Source: Bifidobacterium sp. 7101 (lineage in GTDB: Bacteria; Actinomycetota; Actinomycetes; Actinomycetales; Bifidobacteriaceae). From it: a stretch of DNA of 64,000 nt. Below, one piece after another: positions 49,580 through 58,922 of this stretch. Each line of letters opens with the position of its first letter. The stretch's first letter is position 1. The stretch lies in the NCBI RefSeq assembly GCF_000499285.1, contig NZ_AWUN01000006.1, forward strand, positions 62,001 through 126,000, read 5' to 3'. Below the pieces are notes generated by a model. The model saw only the letters and a program-made list of their open reading frames with translations, searched no databases and had not been told where the DNA came from. The position numbers were made by a program, and so were the translations under genes.

Positions 49580-50181
49580 CGCCGCATCCCTATCACGTAT
49601 TCCGCACCCGAGTAAAGGCAGAGGGCCAGGGCCACCAGAATGACCACACGGGTGACCACCAGGTACCAGGGCCAGACCGGCGACAGGGGCACCATCAGCA
49701 TGCCCAGGCCGATGCATTCAAACAGGGTCTTATACTTGCCAGCCCGGGAGGCTGCGATGACCCGTCCCTGCTTGTTGATGACCAGGACCCGCAGCAGGGT
49801 GATGCCCAGTTCCCGCACCAGGAAGAGCACGGTGACCCACCACCAGAGCTCACCGAAGACGGAAGCCACAATCAGCGCCGAACAGATCAACAGCTTGTCG
49901 GCAATGGGGTCCATAAGCTTGCCCAGCTCGGTCACCTGGTTGTACCGGCGGGCCAGCCACCCGTCCAGCTTGTCGGTCGAGGCGGCGAGGATGAAGAGCA
50001 CGGCGGCGGTCCACCGCATACCAGGCCTGCGCTCGCCCCAGGGACCGGCCATCAAATCCAAGACGATGAAGACCAGGACCAGGAGGATACGAGTGTAGGT
50101 GACCAGGTTTGGGGGTGAATTCCATCCTTCGAGAAGCGTGTGCCTCTCACGACGGGTCTCTGACTCGGCATGCTCCTGCAT
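49576..50181 (-). CDS. pgsA: CDP-diacylglycerol-glycerol-3-phosphate 3-phosphatidyltransferase
   Basis: Makes phosphatidylglycerol phosphate in the membrane. 201 residues with about six membrane helices. The CDP-alcohol motif D-x2-D-G-x2-A-R-x8-G-x3-D-x3-D is present in STDKLDGWLARRYN...GKLMDPIADK. ATG at 50181 (MQEHAESE) follows AAGGAG by 6 bases. Overlapping stop couples it to cinA. It could be one of the other CDP-alcohol transferases; context next to cinA and ftsK supports PgsA. Confidence 0.93.
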   Translation of the reverse strand: MQEHAESETRRERHTLLEGWNSPPNLVTYTRILLVLVFIVLDLMAGPWGERRPGMRWTAAVLFILAASTDKLDGWLARRYNQVTELGKLMDPIADKLLICSALIVASVFGELWWWVTVLFLVRELGITLLRVLVINKQGRVIAASRAGKYKTLFECIGLGMLMVPLSPVWPWYLVVTRVVILVALALCLYSGAEYVIGMRR

Positions 50182-50288
50182 TGCCACTCCTTATACGCGA
50201 TACTCGTGCGCTTGGGCCGTCCAACACTACATGCCGGGCGGCAGTTTCATCATAACGGTAGACCAGGCCTGGCTTTTTGGGCCGATGT

Positions 50289-53012
50289 TCAGCCCTGCGC
50301 TTGCTCATCCGGGGCGGGATCCATGGAGGTGGCGTCGCCTCGGATGAAGGCCAGGGCCTGCTGCAGCTGCGGCGGTTGGATGAGCACCTCGCGGGCTTTG
50401 GAGCCCTCGGATGGCCCTACGATTCCCCTCGACTCCAACAGGTCCATCAGCCTTCCCGCCCTGGCGAAGCCCACACGCAGCTTGCGCTGGAGCATGGAGG
50501 TGGATCCGAACTGGGTGGTCACCACCAGCTCGGCCGCCTGGAGCAGCTCGTCCATATCGTCGCCGATCTCCTCCTGGATCTCGTTCTTGTGGTCGGCCTT
50601 GTCTGCCATCTGCTCGATGTCCTCACGGTAGTGGGGCTTGCGCTGGGTGCGCACATAATCCACCGCCTTGCGGATCTCGGACTCGGAAACCCAGGCTCCC
50701 TGAACTCGGGTGGGCTTGGCCTGGCCCATGGGGAGGAAGAGGGCGTCGCCCTGGCCGATCAGGGTCTCGGCGCCGGTGGCATCCAGAATGACCCTGGAAT
50801 CCGTTGATGAGGATGTGGCGAAGGCCAGCCTGGAGGGGATATTGGCCTTGATCAGGCCGGTCACCACGTCCACCGAGGGCCGCTGGGTGGCCAGGACCAG
50901 GTGGACGCCGGCGGCACGCGCCAGCTGGGTGATCCGCTGGATGGAGCTCTCCACGTCGTTCTTGGCCACCATCATCAGATCGGCCATCTCGTCGACCACC
51001 ACGACCAGGTAGGGATATGGGGCCACCTTGCGGTTGGAGCCGGCCGGAGCGTGGACCTTGCCCTCGCGCACGGCCTTGTTGAAGTCCTTGATGTGCCGGA
51101 ATCCGAAGAACTGCAGGTCGTCGTAGCGGGCATCCATCTCCTTGACCACCCACTCCAGGGCCTGGGCGGCCTTCTTGGGCTCGGTGATGATGGGCGTGAG
51201 CAGGTGGGGAATGCCGGCGTAGGCGCTCAGCTCCACGCGCTTGGGGTCCACCATGATCAGGCGAACCTGCTCCGGCGTGGCCCGCATAATCAGCGAAACC
51301 AGCATGGAATTGATGAAGCTGGACTTGCCCGAACCCGTAGCGCCGGCCACCAGCAGGTGGGGCATCTTGGTCAGGTCGGCGGTCACATAGTGGCCTTCCA
51401 CGTCCTTGCCCACGGCGGTCATCATGGGGTTGTCGTCCTGCTGGGCCTTGTCGGAGCGCAGCACGTCGCCCAAATGGACGATCTCGCGGTCCACGTTGGG
51501 AATTTCGATGCCGATGGCCGACTTTCCGGGGATGGGCGACAGGATGCGCACATCCGAGCTGGCCACCGCATAGGCGATGTTGCGCTGAAGGTTGGTGACC
51601 TTCTCCACCTTGACGCCCGGACCCAGCTCCACCTCGTACTGGGTGACCGAGGGGCCGCGCAGGAAGCCGACCACCTTGGCATCCACGTCGAACTGCTGGA
51701 AGGTCGATTGCAGGGCCTTGATGACTGCATCGTTGGCCGAAGTCCTGACCGCGTGGGGCTTGCCCTTGACCAGCAGGTCCGTGCTGGGCAGCACATAGGG
51801 CCGACTCTCGTCCACTTGGCGGTCATCGGAGGAGCCTGATGCGCCGGCAGCCTGAGCTCCCGCACCCTGGGCTCCAGCCGTCTGGTTTCCTGCTCCCGGA
51901 GCGGGCTGGGCGTCCATCTGGACGGTGTCGGCTGCTGCGGCGGCAGCGGCCCAGGGGTCCGAAGCCCCCACGCCGGACAGGGCAGCCGGATCCACCTTGG
52001 GATGCCCCTGCTCCCTGGCATCCAGGAGGGCAGCTGTGGCCGGGGCCTCCACCGCAGACATGTTCTGCGTGGACACCTGGTCGGTTTCGGGACCCTGCGT
52101 CGACTGATCACCCTGGTCAGCCCCTTCAAGAGAAGCCGCCTGGGAGAAGGGCTCGTCAGCCTCGTAACGCTCCAGATGGGTGTCTGTATCTTTGCCGATG
52201 CGGCCATGCAGCAAGCGGCTGAACCAACCGGCCACTCCGCCCCTGCCGGAGTTCTGGGCATCCTCCTGGTCCTGCTCCTCGTGTGTTGGCACGCCAGGCG
52301 CCAAGGGCAGGGTAGCGTCCCCCAGCCGGACCTCGTTGGGGGCGGTCTGCGCCGAAGCCGGGCTGGCGGCATGGGTCCTCTTCCCGCGCAACCAGGCCAT
52401 GAGGTCGCTCATATGGAATCTGAAGGTTATGAAGAGGCCGAAAATGGCCACGAGGACGAAGATGATGACGGCGAAGACCTTGGACAGCCCCCAGGCCAGG
52501 GGCGAACCCAGAAAGAACCCCAAAAGGCCACCTGAGTCGCTGATGGCCTTCATGTCGAAGCCGCGATAATCCGAGGCCATGAGCACGTCCAGAATGGAGC
52601 AGACCGACCAGAGCACCACCATGAGGCCGCCCACCACAGGCAGGTTCCCCGCCTCGCGCCCCGTGTAGCAGACCAGTCGGAAAGCCGCAAAGAGCAGAAC
52701 CACCGGCAGGATGATGCTGCAGAGTCCCAGAACGCCCGCAGCCAGGGCATGCAGTCCCCGCCCCAGGAAGCCGTTCACACGGAACCATTCGCTGGCACAG
52801 AAGAGCACGGCCAGGATGACCAGCACGAAGCAGAGCCCGTCCTTGCGGTAGGCGGAGTCGTCGCCGTTCTTGCCGGCCACGGCACGTACCAGGGATCCCA
52901 GGCCCCGGGGCAGGGCCAGCAGGGCCTTGTGCCAGAAGGGTTCCGGGTCTTGACTGTCCTTGGATGCGGTCCGGCCGCGACCGCGTGCGTCTGCTTGCTG
53001 CTTACGTGTCAT
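50289..53012 (-). CDS. ftsK: DNA translocase FtsK/SpoIIIE
   Basis: Hexameric DNA pump at the septum. 907 residues. Four membrane helices in the first about 210, a variable linker rich in Ala/Gln/Pro (about 240-420), then the alpha/beta translocase with Walker [14 protein letters not shown], Walker [12 protein letters not shown] and [12 protein letters not shown], and the C-terminal gamma winged-helix with [24 protein letters not shown] consensus and [24 protein letters not shown]. The ATG at 53012 has no strong site. The dimer-resolution role is inferred from family. Confidence 0.96.
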   Translation of the reverse strand: MTRKQQADARGRGRTASKDSQDPEPFWHKALLALPRGLGSLVRAVAGKNGDDSAYRKDGLCFVLVILAVLFCASEWFRVNGFLGRGLHALAAGVLGLCSIILPVVLLFAAFRLVCYTGREAGNLPVVGGLMVVLWSVCSILDVLMASDYRGFDMKAISDSGGLLGFFLGSPLAWGLSKVFAVIIFVLVAIFGLFITFRFHMSDLMAWLRGKRTHAASPASAQTAPNEVRLGDATLPLAPGVPTHEEQDQEDAQNSGRGGVAGWFSRLLHGRIGKDTDTHLERYEADEPFSQAASLEGADQGDQSTQGPETDQVSTQNMSAVEAPATAALLDAREQGHPKVDPAALSGVGASDPWAAAAAAADTVQMDAQPAPGAGNQTAGAQGAGAQAAGASGSSDDRQVDESRPYVLPSTDLLVKGKPHAVRTSANDAVIKALQSTFQQFDVDAKVVGFLRGPSVTQYEVELGPGVKVEKVTNLQRNIAYAVASSDVRILSPIPGKSAIGIEIPNVDREIVHLGDVLRSDKAQQDDNPMMTAVGKDVEGHYVTADLTKMPHLLVAGATGSGKSSFINSMLVSLIMRATPEQVRLIMVDPKRVELSAYAGIPHLLTPIITEPKKAAQALEWVVKEMDARYDDLQFFGFRHIKDFNKAVREGKVHAPAGSNRKVAPYPYLVVVVDEMADLMMVAKNDVESSIQRITQLARAAGVHLVLATQRPSVDVVTGLIKANIPSRLAFATSSSTDSRVILDATGAETLIGQGDALFLPMGQAKPTRVQGAWVSESEIRKAVDYVRTQRKPHYREDIEQMADKADHKNEIQEEIGDDMDELLQAAELVVTTQFGSTSMLQRKLRVGFARAGRLMDLLESRGIVGPSEGSKAREVLIQPPQLQQALAFIRGDATSMDPAPDEQAQG

Positions 53013-53112
53013 AACCCTTTCAGCCTACCCAGAACCCCGGTCCGCATCGGGCCTGCCGGGTCAGTGTGCACAACTCTTTCAGACGGGGGCCGCCAGGGCT
53101 AGCATCGTTGGC

Positions 53113-53832
53113 ATGACACCAGCCGAACGTCAGAGCGCCGTGGCCTTCGCCCTGCGCAACCTGCTTCTTGATGACCGTCAGCCCGAGCTTCCGGCCCTGC
53201 AGGCGGCAAGCGACTTTATGGCGGGCAGAAGGCAGGCCGAAGCGCTGTCCGACCAGGCCCGGCATTTGGAAGCCCAGAGCAATAGTACGAACGCCAATGT
53301 GGATGCCCTCTTTCTGCGGACCATCCTGATCTGTCAGCGGCCTTGGGCGACCGAAGGCGATCTCGAAGAGCTGCAAGCCATCCACCGCCGGCTGCTGCCC
53401 AGCCTGCCGGAAAAGCGAGTGCTGCGGCGACCTCAACCGGGGGACGACGCCAGCCTGTATCCGGCGGCCATGCTGGAGCAGGGAGCCGCGGCCATTGGCC
53501 AGGAGCTGGCTGCCGAACGCAACCTGGCCAGCCTGGACCGTCCGGTCTTCGTTGACCGTCTGGCCCACTACTACGACGAGCTCTCCTACCTGCATCCCTT
53601 TGCCGACTGCGACGGCATGACCCTGCGCATCTTCCTCTCACGCCTGTCCCACGATGCGGGCTGGGACCTGGACTGGGGACGGGCCGATCCGACCGCCCAC
53701 CGCCGGGCCATTCAGCGAGCGCTCCGGGGCAAGACCGACGACCTGCAGGCACTGATTGCAGGCATGGTCCGCCCGGTCAACCCAACCAGAATATTTCTGA
53801 TAGCCGGATGGGACCAAGGTCCAGCCCACTGA
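53113..53832 (+). CDS. Fic/DOC-like protein with a degenerate AMP-transfer motif
   Basis: 239 residues, divergent from ftsK (100 bases apart). The segment at about 161-172 reads HPFADCDGMTLR where active Fic proteins read HPFxxGNGRxxR; His and the first Asp stand, but the anion-hole Gly-Asn become Cys-Asp and the first Arg of the motif is Met. The following IFLSRLSHDAGWDLDW fits the next helix of the Fic fold. The N-terminal half has no clear match and no inhibitory (S/T)xxxE(G/N) helix was seen. AMPylation is doubtful; another activity or a decayed enzyme is possible. Start ATG at 53113. Confidence 0.7.
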   Translation: MTPAERQSAVAFALRNLLLDDRQPELPALQAASDFMAGRRQAEALSDQARHLEAQSNSTNANVDALFLRTILICQRPWATEGDLEELQAIHRRLLPSLPEKRVLRRPQPGDDASLYPAAMLEQGAAAIGQELAAERNLASLDRPVFVDRLAHYYDELSYLHPFADCDGMTLRIFLSRLSHDAGWDLDWGRADPTAHRRAIQRALRGKTDDLQALIAGMVRPVNPTRIFLIAGWDQGPAH

Positions 53833-53856
53833 GCCGACAGCCTCAGCCCGACAGTC

Positions 53857-54378
53857 TCAGCTGGCCAGCCGCTCGTTGCCGCTGCGCTTAGCATCCTGGA
53901 TGATCTGGGCGCTTTGACTGATCAATTCCGTCGCCCCGGCCTGGTCGTGGTCGCGCACGTGCCCCCAGTATTGTATTTTGAGCTCCACATACCGCTTCCG
54001 CGCCCGCAGGTCGGCCATCCGCTGGTCCAGCCGTCGTCCCTGCTCGGCCAGGAGCTCGATCTGCCGTCCGGCGGCCTCGGCTCCCCCGGCACGGTTGCCC
54101 AGATACTCCCGCATGTGCTCCAGGGACATACCGGTGGCGCTCAGGCAGGAGATGGTCTCCAGCAGGTCCAGATCCTCCTGGCTGTAGCAACGGTGGCCGC
54201 TGGAGGGGTCCCTGGCGATGGGCGGAATGATGCCGATGGTCTCGTAGTAGCGCAGGGTGGTCTCCGGCATCCCCGACATGAGCGAGGCCTGGCGGATGGT
54301 GTACCAGGGCCCGGATTCCTGGTCGGCCTGGGTTTGGGCGGTCTGGGTTTCAGCCTGGGGCTGCATGATGGTGGTCAT
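53857..54378 (-). CDS. MerR-family transcriptional regulator
   Basis: 173-residue regulator. MerR HTH at about 22-90 (WYTIRQASLMSGMPETTLRYYETIGIIPPIARDPSSGHRCYSQEDLDLL), then a long dimerisation helix and a C-terminal region with no conserved cysteine pair, so it is unlike metal sensors; it resembles the NmlR/AdhR-like aldehyde or stress group. ATG at 54378 (MTTIM); it may have no leader because a -10 (TAGGCT) ends only about 10 bases before it. The operator lies over its own promoter. Target gene could be itself and others not in the window. Confidence 0.9.
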   Translation of the reverse strand: MTTIMQPQAETQTAQTQADQESGPWYTIRQASLMSGMPETTLRYYETIGIIPPIARDPSSGHRCYSQEDLDLLETISCLSATGMSLEHMREYLGNRAGGAEAAGRQIELLAEQGRRLDQRMADLRARKRYVELKIQYWGHVRDHDQAGATELISQSAQIIQDAKRSGNERLAS

Positions 54379-54386
54379 ACCCGTCC

Positions 54387-54416
54387 AGCCTAGGAACTTC
54401 AAGTACTTGAAGTCAA
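54387..54416 (-). promoter_or_regulatory. MerR-type promoter with operator in the spacer
   Basis: Minus strand: -35 TTGACT (54416-54411), 18-base spacer, -10 TAGGCT (54392-54387). The perfect 18-bp palindrome ACTTCAAGTACTTGAAGT (54396-54413) fills the spacer. The predicted start would be near 54380, almost at the ATG (54378). MerR-type operators sit in the spacer in this way. The last bases of miaA overlap it. Confidence 0.7.
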
Positions 54417-55417
54417 AGCGCACCCAGATGGTGTCTGGTCACCCTCCCCTGGTCCGATTGGTCGGCCTGGGCATCCGCCTGGTCGAAGCGGCCTTGGTCG
54501 GCCTGGTCCACCAGATTCAGGGCCTGCTGTGCCAGGTCCGGGGCCAGGGCGTTCAACCAGTGGATGCGCGGATCACGGCCAAACCAGCCCATCTGCTTGC
54601 GGGCCAGGCGCTTGGTCTTCTGCGCTATCAGCTCGAAGGCGTCATCCAGATCGGTGCGGCCGTCCAGATAGTCAAGAATCTGTTGATAGCCCAGGGCGCG
54701 TGAAGCCGTGGTCCCCAGGCGGTCTCGCAGCCTGCTCACTTCGCCGACCAGCCCCTGGTCGCGCATGGCCTGGGTGCGCTGGTCGATCCTACGGTCCAGC
54801 TCCTCCCGGGGCAGATCCAGCCCCAGCTGCAGGGCGGGCAAGAGGTAGCGGTATCGGGGCAGGCTGGCCGAATAGGGCCGTCCGGTGATCTCCATGACCT
54901 CCAGGGCCCGCACGGTCCGCCGCACATTCCGAGGATCCATCCGGGCCGCAGCTTCCGGGTCCCGCTCCTGCAGCTCGCGGAAGAGCAGCCCGGGGCCCTC
55001 CTCCTGAGCCCGCTCCTCCAGCCTGGCTCTGACCGCCGGGTCGGTGCCGGGGAAGGACAGATCGTCGATGACAGCCCGGGTATAGAGCCCCGAACCGCCC
55101 ACCAGAATGGGGCGAATCTTCTGCGCCCGCAGGTCGGCTATCAGGGACCGGGCCATGGCCTGGAAGCGGGCCACGCTCATGGCCTCCTCCGGCTCGATGA
55201 TGTCGATCAGGTGGTGGACCACCGCCTGCCGCTCCTGGATTGACGGCTTGGCCGTGCCCACATCCATCCCCCGGTACATCTGGTAGGCATCGGCATTGAC
55301 GATATGTGCCGTCTGCCCGCGCGCCTGGAAGGCCTGTGCCAGAGTCACGCCCAGGGCGGTCTTGCCCGAGGCTGTGGGGCCCACGATGGAGACGATGCGG
55401 GGTTCAGCGGATGTCAT
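54413..55417 (-). CDS. miaA: tRNA dimethylallyltransferase
   Basis: Adds the dimethylallyl group to A37 of tRNAs. 334 residues. P-loop [11 protein letters not shown] (about 13-22), the active-site DVGTAKPS, conserved [14 protein letters not shown] and [12 protein letters not shown]. The last about 25 residues ([14 protein letters not shown]) are low complexity. The start ATG overlaps miaB by 14 bases, and the 3' end runs into the merR operator. The pair miaB-miaA makes ms2i6A in two steps. Confidence 0.95.
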   Translation of the reverse strand: MTSAEPRIVSIVGPTASGKTALGVTLAQAFQARGQTAHIVNADAYQMYRGMDVGTAKPSIQERQAVVHHLIDIIEPEEAMSVARFQAMARSLIADLRAQKIRPILVGGSGLYTRAVIDDLSFPGTDPAVRARLEERAQEEGPGLLFRELQERDPEAAARMDPRNVRRTVRALEVMEITGRPYSASLPRYRYLLPALQLGLDLPREELDRRIDQRTQAMRDQGLVGEVSRLRDRLGTTASRALGYQQILDYLDGRTDLDDAFELIAQKTKRLARKQMGWFGRDPRIHWLNALAPDLAQQALNLVDQADQGRFDQADAQADQSDQGRVTRHHLGAL

Positions 55418-56822
55418 AGACCTGCCCCGCCCGGGGATCCGGGTCAGCGATCAGATAGTGGGGCCCGGCCTGGGTAACGGTGCAGGTCACCAGATCCCCA
55501 GGCTTTGGCGCAGGCATCCCCTGGGGCACGCCGACGTGGACCAGCACCCCGGTGCGCTCATGCCCGGTCACCCGGTGGGTGCTGCCGTCGTGCCGACCGT
55601 GCCCGTCACCGATCAGCACCTCCACCTCTTTGCCCAGGAGGGCCTGCATGTGCTCCATGGTGATGGACTCCTGCAGGGCCTGCAGCCGCTCGAACCTGTC
55701 CTGGACCACGGCCTTGGGCAGCTGCGGCATACGTGCGGCCGGAGTGCCCGGACGGGGCGAATACTCAAAGATGAAGGCCGACGAGAAGCGCGCCCGGCGC
55801 ACTACATCCATGGTGGCCTGGAAGTCCTCCTCGGTCTCCCCAGGGAAGCCCACGATGATGTCAGTAGTAATGAGGGCATCGGGCATGGCGGCCCGCACCT
55901 TGTCAAGTATGTCCAGAAAGCGCTGGGACCGGTAGGAGCGCCGCATGGCCCGCAGAATCCTGTCGGAGCCCGACTGCAGGGGCATGTGCAGCTGGTGCAT
56001 GACCGTGGGCGTCTCGGCCATGGCTGCGATCACATCGTCGGTGAAGGCCGCCGGATGGGGTGAGGTGAAGCGGATCCGTTCCAGCCCAGGCACCCGGCCG
56101 CAGGCGCGCAGGAGCCGGGCGAAGGCGTAGCGGTCCCCCGTGGACCAGCCGTAGGAATTGACGTTCTGCCCCAGCAGGGTCACCTGGCGGGCCCCAGAGC
56201 GCACGCAGTCCTCAACCTCCTGCAGGATGTCGTCCATGGACCGGTCCCGCTCCCGCCCGCGCACCGAGGGCACGATGCAGAAGGTGCAGGTGTTGTTGCA
56301 GCCGACCGATATGGACACCCAGGCCTGCGAGCGCGAGGCCCTGACCGCCGGCAGCCGCCCGGGCAGATCCTTCAGCTCCTGAGTAACTCCCACCTGGGGC
56401 CGCCCGTCCTTGCGGGCCTTGTCCAGCAGGCCCGGCAGCGAGCCGATGTCCCTGGTGCCGAAGACCGCATCCACCCAGGGCGCCGCCTTCACAATCCGCT
56501 CCCGGTCCTTCTGGGCCATGCAGCCGCCCACGGCGATGCGCGTGTCGGGTTTGTGCTGCTTGAACCTGTGCCAGCGCCCGATGGTCCCGTACATGCGCTG
56601 GGTGGCGTTGTCGCGCACGGCGCAGGTGTTGAGCACCATCACGTCCACCTCGCGCGCGCGAACCTGCTCGGGCGTGGCCTGCTGGTAGCCCTGGGCCCGG
56701 AGCACCCCGGCGATCCGCTCGGAATCGTGCTCGTTCATCTGGCAGCCCAGGGTCCGCACATAGTAGACGCCCCTGCTGTCCTTACGCTGAGCGGTCACGC
56801 TCATGCCCTCGCCTGCTTCCAT
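55404..56822 (-). CDS. miaB: tRNA-2-methylthio-N6-dimethylallyladenosine synthase
   Basis: Radical-SAM methylthiotransferase acting on i6A37. Motif set: [23 protein letters not shown] and GGCMAQ (three cysteines of the MTTase cluster), radical [11 protein letters not shown] (about residues 175-182), and C-terminal TRAM region ending [13 protein letters not shown]-like sequence. Start probably ATG 56822 ([10 protein letters not shown]) or 56804 (MSVTAQRK); the frame also opens at 56861. Divergent from the small alarmone synthetase. Confidence 0.93.
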   Translation of the reverse strand: MEAGEGMSVTAQRKDSRGVYYVRTLGCQMNEHDSERIAGVLRAQGYQQATPEQVRAREVDVMVLNTCAVRDNATQRMYGTIGRWHRFKQHKPDTRIAVGGCMAQKDRERIVKAAPWVDAVFGTRDIGSLPGLLDKARKDGRPQVGVTQELKDLPGRLPAVRASRSQAWVSISVGCNNTCTFCIVPSVRGRERDRSMDDILQEVEDCVRSGARQVTLLGQNVNSYGWSTGDRYAFARLLRACGRVPGLERIRFTSPHPAAFTDDVIAAMAETPTVMHQLHMPLQSGSDRILRAMRRSYRSQRFLDILDKVRAAMPDALITTDIIVGFPGETEEDFQATMDVVRRARFSSAFIFEYSPRPGTPAARMPQLPKAVVQDRFERLQALQESITMEHMQALLGKEVEVLIGDGHGRHDGSTHRVTGHERTGVLVHVGVPQGMPAPKPGDLVTCTVTQAGPHYLIADPDPRAGQVYDIR

Positions 56823-56916
56823 AAGCCATGATTGTATGCGCAGGTCGGGTCCCGCTGCCATCGGGACCTGTGCGTACCATGAGTCATGGTTACGAACGGC
56901 GGCATGGGAGGTTCAT

Positions 56917-57666
56917 GTGATACTCGACCGTAACAGTGCCATGAGCGCATCCGAAATGAAGCAGCGACTGTCGGACTTGGACGAAAAGGACCGTCCCAAG
57001 CTGGACATCGACGAGATAACGGAATTCGTCAATCTCATGCAGACCTACGAGGGGGCCATGTACGAGATTTCGACCAAACTGGACGTGCTGGACACCGAAT
57101 TCCAGGTCCGGTTCAGCCACAACCCCATCCACCACATGGAGCGCCGACTCAAGAGCGTGGACTCCCTGATCGGCAAGCTGCACCGCAAGAACCTGCCCGT
57201 CACCATCACCTCGGTGCGCGATCACATCTTCGACGTGGCCGGCGTGCGCGTCATCTGCAACTACCGGGACGACGTCTACTCGGTCTCCCGCTACCTCTCC
57301 GACCAGTCGGACATCCAGGTGCTGAGGGTCAAGGACTACATCCGCAACCCCAAGATGAACGGTTACCGCAGCCTGCACGTCATCTACGCCGTGCCGGTCT
57401 TCCTGACCTCGGGCCCCCACTACACGCCGGTCGAGGTGCAGTTCCGCACCATCGCCATGGACTACTGGGCCTCCCTGGAGCACCAGCTGCGTTACAAGTC
57501 CGACCTGCCCGACGCCCGCCTGGCCGAGCATTCGCAGACCCTGCTGGACTGCGCCCGCTCTTTGCAGAACATCGAAGTGCAGATGCAATCCATCCACCGC
57601 GACATCTCAGGTTCGCCCCAGGAACAGGACTCCGACGACGAAGCCATCAGCGGCAATACCGATTAG
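56917..57666 (+). CDS. Small alarmone synthetase (RelQ/RelP type)
   Basis: Makes (p)ppGpp or pGpp without a hydrolase domain. 249 residues. Synthetase signature RVKDYIRNPKMNGYRSLHVIY and VEVQFRTIAMDYWASLEHQLRYK are present, no HD, TGS or ACT. The likely start is GTG at 56917, with GGGAGG 5 bases upstream; ATG at 56941 is a second choice. RelQ and RelP are similar at this level, so no symbol is given. It lies divergent to miaB. Confidence 0.93.
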   Translation: MILDRNSAMSASEMKQRLSDLDEKDRPKLDIDEITEFVNLMQTYEGAMYEISTKLDVLDTEFQVRFSHNPIHHMERRLKSVDSLIGKLHRKNLPVTITSVRDHIFDVAGVRVICNYRDDVYSVSRYLSDQSDIQVLRVKDYIRNPKMNGYRSLHVIYAVPVFLTSGPHYTPVEVQFRTIAMDYWASLEHQLRYKSDLPDARLAEHSQTLLDCARSLQNIEVQMQSIHRDISGSPQEQDSDDEAISGNTD

Positions 57667-57730
57667 CTGAATCCTCACAAATCCTTTACCATAGGAACCA
57701 GGCCAGGTGGAAGGGTTGGGGCTTCCGCCG

Positions 57731-57778
57731 GGTCCCAGGAGGAGGCCCCGCCTTCAAGGTCGGGTCTCCTCCTGTACC
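57731..57778. terminator. Bidirectional terminator between the alarmone synthetase and AKR genes
   Basis: CAGGAGGAG (57736-57744) pairs with CTCCTCCTG (57766-57774), with GGT/ACC extending the stem. It lies in the gap between two converging genes. Confidence 0.75.
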
Positions 57779-57786
57779 ACCATCTC

Positions 57787-58626
57787 TCAGAAGTTGAAGT
57801 TGTCGGGATCCGCACCGGTGCGCTCGTCCCTGTTCATGGCGGTGATGGCCTTCATATCCTCATCGCTCAACTCGAAGTCGAAGACCTGCGCGTTCTGCTC
57901 GATCCGCTCCTTGTGGGTGGACTTGGGGATGACGATGACCCCGCGCTGCAGGTGCCAGCGCAGCACGAGCTGTGCCGGGGAGCGGTCATAGCGCTCGGCC
58001 ATGGCCTTGAGCCTGGGGTCGGCCAGCAGGTTGCCACCGGTGCCGCCCAGGGGGCTGTAGGCCTCCACGTCTACACGCAGGGTTCCGTGGCAGTAGTCGA
58101 TCAGGTCGCCGTTGACGAACTGTGGCGAGGACTCGATCTGGTCGACCGCCGGCTTGGTGCCGCTGATGGTGTGCAGCTCGTCCAGGTGGTGTTTCTGGAA
58201 GTTGCAGACCCCGATGGCCCGCACACGCCGCTGGGTGTAGAGCTCCTCCATGTCCTCCCAGGCCTGCTGCCAGCCCTCGGCGGGCCAGTGGATCAGGTAG
58301 AGGTCAAGGTAGTCCACGCCAAGCCGGTCAAGGCTCTCCTTGAAGGCCTCCTTGGTCCGCCCTGCACGGATGTCGTCATTCCAGAGCTTGGTGGTCAGGA
58401 AGACATCCCGCCGGTCAACCCCGGAGCGGCGCAGACCTTCCCCCACGGACTGCTCGTTGCCGTAGATCATGGCGGTGTCGATGTGGCGATAACCCGCCTG
58501 CAGGGCCCAGGTGACGGCCTGGCTGGTGGCCTCTCCGTCGGGTGTTTGGAAGACCCCAAGACCCAGCTGGGGAATGCTGACCCCGTTGTTGAGGGTGATG
58601 GCGGTATCGGTGACGTTTCCGGTCAT
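57787..58626 (-). CDS. Aldo/keto reductase
   Basis: NADPH-dependent reductase of the 2,5-diketo-gluconate reductase type. 279 residues, normal length. Catalytic tetrad seen at Asp50, Tyr55, Lys80 and His113 (DTAMIYGNE, TTKLWND, LIHWP). NADPH-binding IPKSTHKERIEQNAQVFDF is at the C-terminus. ATG at 58626 follows AAGGAG by 9 bases. The real substrate is unknown; a role in aldehyde detoxification or sugar reduction is possible. Confidence 0.93.
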   Translation of the reverse strand: MTGNVTDTAITLNNGVSIPQLGLGVFQTPDGEATSQAVTWALQAGYRHIDTAMIYGNEQSVGEGLRRSGVDRRDVFLTTKLWNDDIRAGRTKEAFKESLDRLGVDYLDLYLIHWPAEGWQQAWEDMEELYTQRRVRAIGVCNFQKHHLDELHTISGTKPAVDQIESSPQFVNGDLIDYCHGTLRVDVEAYSPLGGTGGNLLADPRLKAMAERYDRSPAQLVLRWHLQRGVIVIPKSTHKERIEQNAQVFDFELSDEDMKAITAMNRDERTGADPDNFNF

Positions 58627-58922
58627 ATAGGCATACTCCTTGTCGGCCGATCTGAGGCCGTGACGTGTTGTGTGTTCATTCTATCTGCCAGGCAAGATGG
58701 GATCAGCTGTTGTTTAACGCCTACCGTCGCGCTTCTGCATTTCGTGCGTTCTCTGTTGGCTTGGTGGTAAAGTGAAAATTGGGGATGTTGGGAGATAGCT
58801 GGCTTCTACTTTATGGGCGATTAACGCCCACAGTAGCGACGGTTCATCAACTTTGAAAGACGTTAATGCTGATAGGCAGGAGGCCTTGATACCGCTTGGC
58901 ATTGGTGAAGGGGATTGATTTC
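58627..58922. other. Upstream region of the first RCC1 surface-protein gene
   Basis: No gene. It holds divergent promoters for the aldo/keto reductase and the surface gene. A short perfect stem-loop TGGGCG-ATTAA-CGCCCA lies at 58814-58830. Two blocks are shared with the leader of the second gene: one near 58762-58795 (TGGTGGTAAAGTG... GGGGATGT) and one from 58859 to the ATG (CGTTAA... GGTGAAGGGG...TTTCATGCAT). Confidence 0.6.
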
